Below are positions 58,451 to 64,000 of a DNA stretch of 64,000 nt, in pieces. The position numbers and the translations under genes were made by a program. Position 1 is the first letter of the stretch; each line of letters opens with the position of its first letter. This DNA is from Ceratobasidium sp. AG-K (lineage: Eukaryota > Basidiomycota > Agaricomycetes > Cantharellales > Ceratobasidiaceae), in the NCBI GenBank assembly GCA_037039685.1, contig JAWNGF010000001.1, positions 3,782,001 to 3,846,000 on the forward strand, read 5' to 3'. Under the pieces are notes generated by a model. That model had not been told where the DNA came from. It made no database searches and was given only the letters and a program-made list of their open reading frames with translations.

Positions 58451-59570
58451 ATGTCGGCCATGTCTGCTATCGAAACCCTGAAGTACGCTTTGACCTGGAA
58501 GAAGTCCCAGCCCAGCGACTGCGACGTGCCGACCGGCTCGCCTGCCGCCGTCACAATCAACGACGATGACAGGACCCGCATCGAAGGTCAAACCGAGACA
58601 GCACCCATCCCCATCAGTCGTACCGACACACGCGACACTCACGTAAGCCAAACATCTCGCATCACTTCGTGACACTAATGACTCGCAGCCTGCATTCCCG
58701 ATCGAGCACCGCAAATTTGGTAACCCTGCGCCTCTGGGCCTGTTTGGTTTCGCGGCTACGACATTGATGCTCGGCTTGTACTATGTCCAGACCCGTCACA
58801 TCACGGTGGTGAGTTTTCCCGATTCGCTATCTATGCGAGTTTTAAGTTTGTTGTAGCCAAATATGGTCGTGGGCATGGCGTTTGCGTTCGGAGGGCTCGC
58901 CCAGATCTTGGCGGGTATGTGGGAATTTGGTGTGGGCAACACATTTGGTGCGACCGTCTTTTCGTCTTATGGCGGGTTCTGGATCTCGTATGCCATCATC
59001 TTGTTCCCTCCGAGCGGGTAAGTCCAGACATTACCATATTTGATGGATCTAATGCGCTTCTAGTATCATCCAGGCATATGCTGGCGAGCAAATGGACGAG
59101 TTCAACGACGCCATCGGCATTTTCGTAAGTCTACTCACAAACCGTCCCGCTCAATCTAACACCTCGACAGCTCATGGTCTGGTTCATCGTCTCGCTCATC
59201 TTCTTCTTTGGCACCTTCAAATCACCGATAATGCTCTCCATCTTGCTCACCTTTGTCTGCACGGGCTTCATGCTCCTCATGATCGGCCAATTCCGCGACC
59301 AGGGTAAGCATCCCATTACCCCTCTCAACTAGTACTAATCCCCGCCTATAGTCCCGGTCCTCAAGGCCGGAGGTGTATTCTGCTGCCTGGCAGCAATCAC
59401 CGCATTCTACATCGGAGCCGCAGAACTCCACAGCTCGGCTGGAGCGTACGTCTATCCTCTCACACGCCGGGCCGTACTAACCGCCTCGCAGCTTCTGCCT
59501 CCTCCCCCTCGGACTCAAGGAGACTTCGGTCCACGGTCTGTGCACCCGCGGAAACAAGATGAAGCAGTAG
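58451..59570 (+). CDS. GPR1/FUN34/YaaH family transporter (acetate/ammonium-type)
   Basis: Six-helix membrane protein of the acetate uptake family; fungal members import acetate or succinate or are linked to ammonium release. The ATG at 58451 (MSAMSAIETLKYALTWKKSQ) precedes a hydrophilic N-terminus. The signature NPAPLGLFGFA follows an intron, then helices TTLMLGLYYVQTRHI, VVGMAFAFGGLAQILAGMWE, TVFSSYGGFWISYAIILFPP, MVWFIVSLIFFFGTFKSP, MLSILLTFVCTGFMLLMIG and GGVFCCLAAITAFYIGAAEL. It is interrupted by several short introns and ends GNKMKQ at 59570. The family signature and helix count are complete. The substrate cannot be read from the sequence. Confidence 0.88.
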
Positions 59571-60562
59571 TTTCAAAACCCGATTCTGTTCTATCCTATC
59601 CTGTTCTGTTCTAACACGGGTTTATGCTTGAATTAATTTGCGTTTCATATTTGCTCATGTGATTCGTTCATGACACCGCGTAGAAATCGCGCATCGACAG
59701 ATCAGTACGCCACCTCGGCAGCTCGAACAAGATTGACGGATCGGCAAGACCCACGGATGTCCGACGACGATCTACACTTCATTAAGCCGTTCCTGCCACG
59801 TCCTGGGCATCTCCGGACAGGTCGCGCGTCGCATGTCTATTCCTTTGGGTAGCTCATATGATAGACGATCAATGCCATAGAGGGAAAGCTAGCACGTTGG
59901 CTGCAAGGAACACCCGTTCGTCCCATGTGGTGTTACCAATGGACCAGGGAATCGCAAGTTCCTTCCGCTCAAGATCAAGTTCGGTCTATTACTAGCAATC
60001 TTCAATATCCATTTGATCCTAGTACACTTCAATCTAATGCCGATCTTACCCATCCAATCCGCTCACCCAACCTAACCTTGAGCATAACGTACAAATCAGA
60101 ACCACGCATCTAGAACCCAGCCGCATTCTATCTTTGCTCACTGACCAATCAAATTAGGCCGCACGCGAGTCGGTTCCACTCTTCTGGGCGAGCCCGATAA
60201 CTGCCCGCAGGAAGGGAAGCGGCGGGCAGGGACGGAAATGGCGACACGCAACGCCATTCGCACGCGCGACGAGTCATCCCGACGACTTCAGAGCCATTCG
60301 AGTCACAGTCAACGGCGGTTTTCACTTGGTATTAAACGAGCGACGACAGTAGGATGGAGCAAATAGTAATACCGAGACAACAAATAACAGTACACACATA
60401 CATCAGAGTGAGGGGGGTAACACAGCCGCAGCAGCACCCGGGCACGCGCACATGCAGCGACGCCCAAGCACGCGCAAGACTGCGAGGGAGGAGGGCACGG
60501 TCCGACAAGACTACAATCGCAGGGTATACACTATTCAGAGGGAAGGCCGAGATCAAATAGGA
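59571..60562. other. Convergent intergenic region
   Basis: 3' flanks of the transporter and of the bHLH gene, with pyrimidine-rich CCTGTTCT repeats just after the transporter stop. No gene seen. Confidence 0.45.
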
Positions 60563-61970
60563 CTAGATCAAGAGACCCATGGGCGCAAAGGCTCCACCGA
60601 CGCCGCCCACCTGGGGGACGTGTCCCTGCGAATGATGCTTGCGCATCGGCGGGGCGCCAAACGAGCTCATGCTAGCGCTGCGGGCGGCCCGGGTCTGGTA
60701 CGCCGCGAGTTCTTCGAACCCAGTTTGGGTCGCGACGTGGTTCGAGACGGGCGAGCTGCGGTCCGAAGCGTCATCGTCTACTTGGGCGAATCCGGCCGAG
60801 AGAAGGGAGCGCTGCTGTTGCTGAAAGGCAAGGTTCGGAAAGGGCGGGGCAGCGCCGTGTGCCGAGGAGGGAGGGGTAAAGAGGGCGGCCTGGGCTTGAG
60901 CCTGGGCCTGGGCGGCTTGCCACTGGAGCGCAGTGTACAGATGCGAGTTCCAGGCAGCGAGCTTTTCGGCGTCGGTCGTGTCAAAGCCGGGGGCATCGAA
61001 GCCGGGGTAACCCATTCCGGGGATCATGCGCAGCGGGAGATGGCCGTGCATGGGGAGACCGACGGGGGGAGCAAGGGGCATGGTGGGAGCAGCCGGGGGC
61101 TGTGGGGGCGACGTCGACTCGAGGCCGAGCACATCCTCGGGGAAGCCATCCTCATCGCCGTCTTCGCCAGGGCCAAATCCGCCGCCCATTCCGCGCTCCA
61201 TCTCCATCATTGCGTAAGCTGCGCGCTCCTCCTCGCCTTCCTCGGCGTCTTCCTCTTGGAGAGCGATAAGCGCCATGAATTCGGGGTTGCGCATGGGTTC
61301 CTCAACCGGGGCAAGACAGGCACGCTCGCGCCATCTACGGACCATCAGACACAGCCATCAGAAGCAGCAAATTACTCACTCGTTGAGCTGGCGCCGGAGC
61401 GAGTCAGTCTCGGCCTTCAAGTTGCGGAGCTCACGGCCGGCAGTGGCTCGAGCACGGCGCTGGGTGTGGATGAGCGCAATGGACGAGTTGACAATCGCCG
61501 ACTTGCTCGGACGGCGCACAGAGACAAGGTTAGGCAGGAGCGCGGCAAGATCCTGCTCAAGATCAGCACGTGACCGGGTATAAGCGGCCCGGAAGACGAA
61601 CCAAGAAGCGGGAGTTGAGGGTTTCGCGGCGAGCTCGCTCCACAGCGTTGTGCGTGGCGCGGCGCTCGGCGGTATTGGCACGGCGGCTGGGCTTGCGGCG
61701 GACGGCACCAGCTCCAGCGGACTGGGGGCCGGGGAAAGAGCCGAATGCAGACGGAGCGCCGGAGAAGCTAGCGCTTAGGGGCGTGGGCAGGGACGACGAC
61801 ACACTCGACGCAGGCGAGCTCACGAGGGCTGCATACACGTCAGCTTACATTCCCAAACTAGCGCAGCACTCACGCTTGGTCTCGGGGATGGAGAGGGGCA
61901 GGGTGGTCGGCGGGGCGTTGGGCGAGACAGATCCCATCGACTGGGGGGAGTTCATAGCGTTGAACGTCAT
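60563..61970 (-). CDS. bHLH transcription factor
   Basis: Starts MTFNAMNSPQSMGSVSPNAP; introns interrupt the N-terminal part and the bHLH region. The basic region (RRATHNAVERARRETLNSRF) carries His-Glu-Arg at the positions that read CACGTG E-boxes. The loop intron (donor GTTCGT, acceptor GAGCAG) joins FL to DLAALLPNLVSVRRPSKSAI of the loop and helix 2. A continuing helix (RELRNLKAETDSLRRQLNE) resembles a short leucine zipper. The C-terminus is acidic and Pro/Gln/Ala-rich, ending MGLLI, as in activation domains. Nuclear, homodimer or heterodimer binding to CACGTG is inferred from the family. Which fungal bHLH subfamily it belongs to is not clear. Confidence 0.85.
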
Positions 61971-64000
61971 TTTTCGTGGAGTAAAAAGGAAGGAGAGTGT
62001 GGTAGTTGGATCAGACGGGGTTGTAGATCATACGCTAGCGGGGAGTGAGGTAGGCGAGCAGTTGCTCAAGCCGAGGTGTAGGAGATGGAGGTTAAGTTTG
62101 TAAGTTGGTGAGAGCAAGTCGAGTTGAGTCGAAAGTCGAGTGTCGAGTGTTGCTGGCGGAGAGGCTGTCAAGGGTCGCGAGATCTATATTCATAGTTAGT
62201 ATGAGCGTTCGGGTTCGGGTGATTGGCGTACTTCAAGCGGTGTCCTTGAAGCGGGGGGGAGCGGGAGAGCGTAATCGAGTCCTCGGGTGGAGAGGCGAGG
62301 CCTGCCATATATCGCCCGTCCCCCTGGCTCGTTTGGCCCTGTTTGCCCTGGTGCCTGTGTGTCCCTGTTTGCTCGGCCACCCTTATCTCCAGCGAATCCT
62401 CCCCTCCTCTATTTCATCTACATGTCATTCATGGGCACTGTCACTTCACGTCTCGCCCCTGCCAAACCTTCTGCCATCGTCGTCGCCATCGTCCGGGCCG
62501 ACGTGTCGCGCCCGATCCGGCCCTGTTCCTGCACGCTACTTCCCAATCAGTCAGGCACGTGTCCAATTACCAATGATCCCCACCTCCGGCACCAGTCTGG
62601 TGTTGCTACCTCCATGCAAACACTATGCCACCGTTGCGCCCCCTCCAATATCTTCGAACTCTTCTCATGCCCGGATTCGCTCGGCCCTCGAACGGCTACT
62701 TCCGCCCTCTTCTTCTTTCCCAGATCAACATTGCGAAGCACACAATTGCCTAATTTGCTCTCCATCGGTGACACGCTCCGATTGACCACACGCCCCAACG
62801 TCTTCCATGTCCATTAAGCTACCTATCTAGCCTTCCTCGACGCTTGGACTCGTATCGTCCACATGCTCGCTATCATTGAACGACCAAACGATGCGCGCTA
62901 GACCGCTGTTTCACGTTTGCGCAGAGCACGAGACCTTGGCCATTCGATGTCCCTAGCTTGGACCCCACATTCTGTCCTGTTTAGTACCATCCTTGCGCCA
63001 AGAGTCGTCATCCGCCCTGTTTTTTGTAAATCGATATCTGGCGCCTTTATCGATCCTAGGGGCTGAAGACGGCCGCGTCGGTATCGCACCAGAGCCTTAT
63101 CCATTGTCCGTCTTCCCAGAATCCGAATCGTTCCCAGCGGCTTCCCCCGACTTGACATCCATTCTTGTAATGACCGAACTCTTCTCTTCCTCGAGCCAGT
63201 GCATTCACGTGCAACTCGCCCACCGTCATCCTGTATGCGTCTTGCACCATCGGTCCTACCAATAACCGACTAATTGCTCCACAACGGGCACACCTTATTC
63301 CTCTTGAATTTAACAATGCAAATTGAAACGCAGTCGGACTTTGAACGAAAAGAACGCCTCCATCGGCCCGCCGTGCCCGACTTGCCATTAGCGTAACGTA
63401 ACGTGTCGATCGTGTCGACGACGAGAAGCCTGGACGAGATTAGATTTTGGATCGATGTTTTACCCGTTATCGTCTCTATGCGGGGTCAGAGCGGGGTTGG
63501 AATATTTCACGTGCGGCGTGAGAGATGTCTGGCACGTCACCTACGGACTACAGCTATCCGACCACAGCGACGGTGCATAAATCCACCAAAGATATACTAT
63601 ACCGACAATTTACCCCATTTGTGCTAGACGGGGTGTACATCTCAACTTACGCGACGGAGAAACTCAAACGTGTACAATTCAATACACGAATCTGATTGGA
63701 ACATTAAATCCCACACATCGGCTGATAGAGCGCACGAATTGGTTATACAGCCTAGCCAAGTCTAGTGCACATCAAGTGTACGTCACCCCGGTGACTACAA
63801 GCCCGGTCTCTCTTGTCGTTACGATAGCAATATATAACAGACATTCCGATTCGCAAGTTGAGTGAAATACAATTCGGTACTTGAATAGGGGCGGACAAGG
63901 GAGCGGGAAAAGGAAGGGGGATGTGTTGAATGGAAGAAGGTGGTGTGCGTGATCGGGATGTGTTGCGAATGTCGATCTTGATATTTTATACATGGCATGT
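61971..64000. other. Upstream region of the bHLH gene to window end
   Basis: Pyrimidine-rich 5' region of the bHLH gene, including a CACGTG at 62556-62561 (587 bp before its ATG). Plus-strand frames of up to 226 codons here are composed of simple Pro/Ser/Cys sequence and were not called. Confidence 0.4.
63056..63388 (-). CDS. Possible small hypothetical protein
   Basis: A 110-codon frame from ATG (MASRARRADGG) to a stop, with a CARCG motif (C-x2-C) and FGFWEDGQWIRLWC near the end. No family, intron signal or second line of evidence was seen. It may be chance. Confidence 0.2.
   Translation of the reverse strand: MASRARRADGGVLFVQSPTAFQFALLNSRGIRCARCGAISRLLVGPMVQDAYRMTVGELHVNALARGREEFGHYKNGCQVGGSRWERFGFWEDGQWIRLWCDTDAAVFSP

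Noticed and set aside
60452..61573. 373-codon plus-strand Gly/Arg-rich frame
   Set aside because: Antisense of the bHLH gene, whose minus-strand frame shows the bHLH motif and sensible splicing.
62105..62817. Plus-strand frames of 226 and 176 codons upstream of the bHLH gene
   Set aside because: Simple Pro/Ser/Cys/Arg content typical of a pyrimidine-rich promoter; two overlapping frames with no family match.

Overview
The window looks like nuclear DNA of a filamentous basidiomycete, most likely an Agaricomycete close to Rhizoctonia/Ceratobasidiaceae. This rests on dense introns of about 45-70 nt inside nearly every gene, mixed gene orientation without operons, fungal families (DUF6535 membrane protein, patatin/NB-ARC/TPR NLR-like protein, GPR1/FUN34 transporter, ER-type 6TM/DUF2421 exporter), and lineage-specific families without a known domain. 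The genus is an inference. No tRNA, rRNA, CRISPR or complete autonomous transposon was recognised. Gene models were made by reading splice sites and frames by eye. Where exons were joined explicitly, the sums stay in frame.

Layout. 0-2 kb: caspase-fold-like gene with an unclear 5' end. 2-5 kb: COG4, a Golgi tethering subunit (minus). 5.2-8.8 kb: three tandem paralogues of an unnamed family (minus). 10.3-11.5 kb: first member of a paired-zinc-finger family; the others are at 18.5-19.8 kb and, as a decayed pseudogene, at 20.4-21.4 kb. 11.7-12.4 kb: non-autonomous element with two 195-bp inverted arms. 12.7-13.7 kb: secreted beta-carbonic anhydrase (minus). 13.7-18.5 kb: gene-poor, with a small foldback. 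22.1-23.0 kb: Ser/Arg/Pro-rich hypothetical. 23.3-26.8 kb and 38.3-42.2 kb: two copies of a large multi-membrane exporter-like gene, plus a 203-bp 3' fragment at 27.6 kb. Between the copies lie a long intact P2B calcium-ATPase homologue with every catalytic motif altered (29.0-33.4 kb) and a patatin/NB-ARC/TPR protein whose patatin nucleophile Ser is Gly (33.8-37.7 kb). 42.4-48.0 kb: class V myosin (minus), divergent from ATG9 (48.4-51.4 kb, plus). 52.4-55.5 kb: DUF6535 protein. 56.6-58.1 kb: SET/MYND protein. 58.5-59.6 kb: GPR1/FUN34/YaaH acetate-type transporter. 60.6-62.0 kb: bHLH transcription factor (minus).

How it fits together. COG4, myosin V and ATG9 are conserved membrane-traffic/autophagy genes. 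All three, and all three tandem unknown paralogues, carry a CACGTG E-box 25-80 bp before their start codon, mostly in the form RTCACGTG. That is far more than chance predicts for such short windows. The bHLH factor in the same window has the His-Glu-Arg basic region of CACGTG binders, although any direct link is speculative. The accessory part of the window (0-42 kb) shows duplication, decay and repeated loss of catalytic residues (caspase-like, P-type ATPase, patatin) in otherwise open frames, which suggests enzyme folds kept for non-enzymatic roles.
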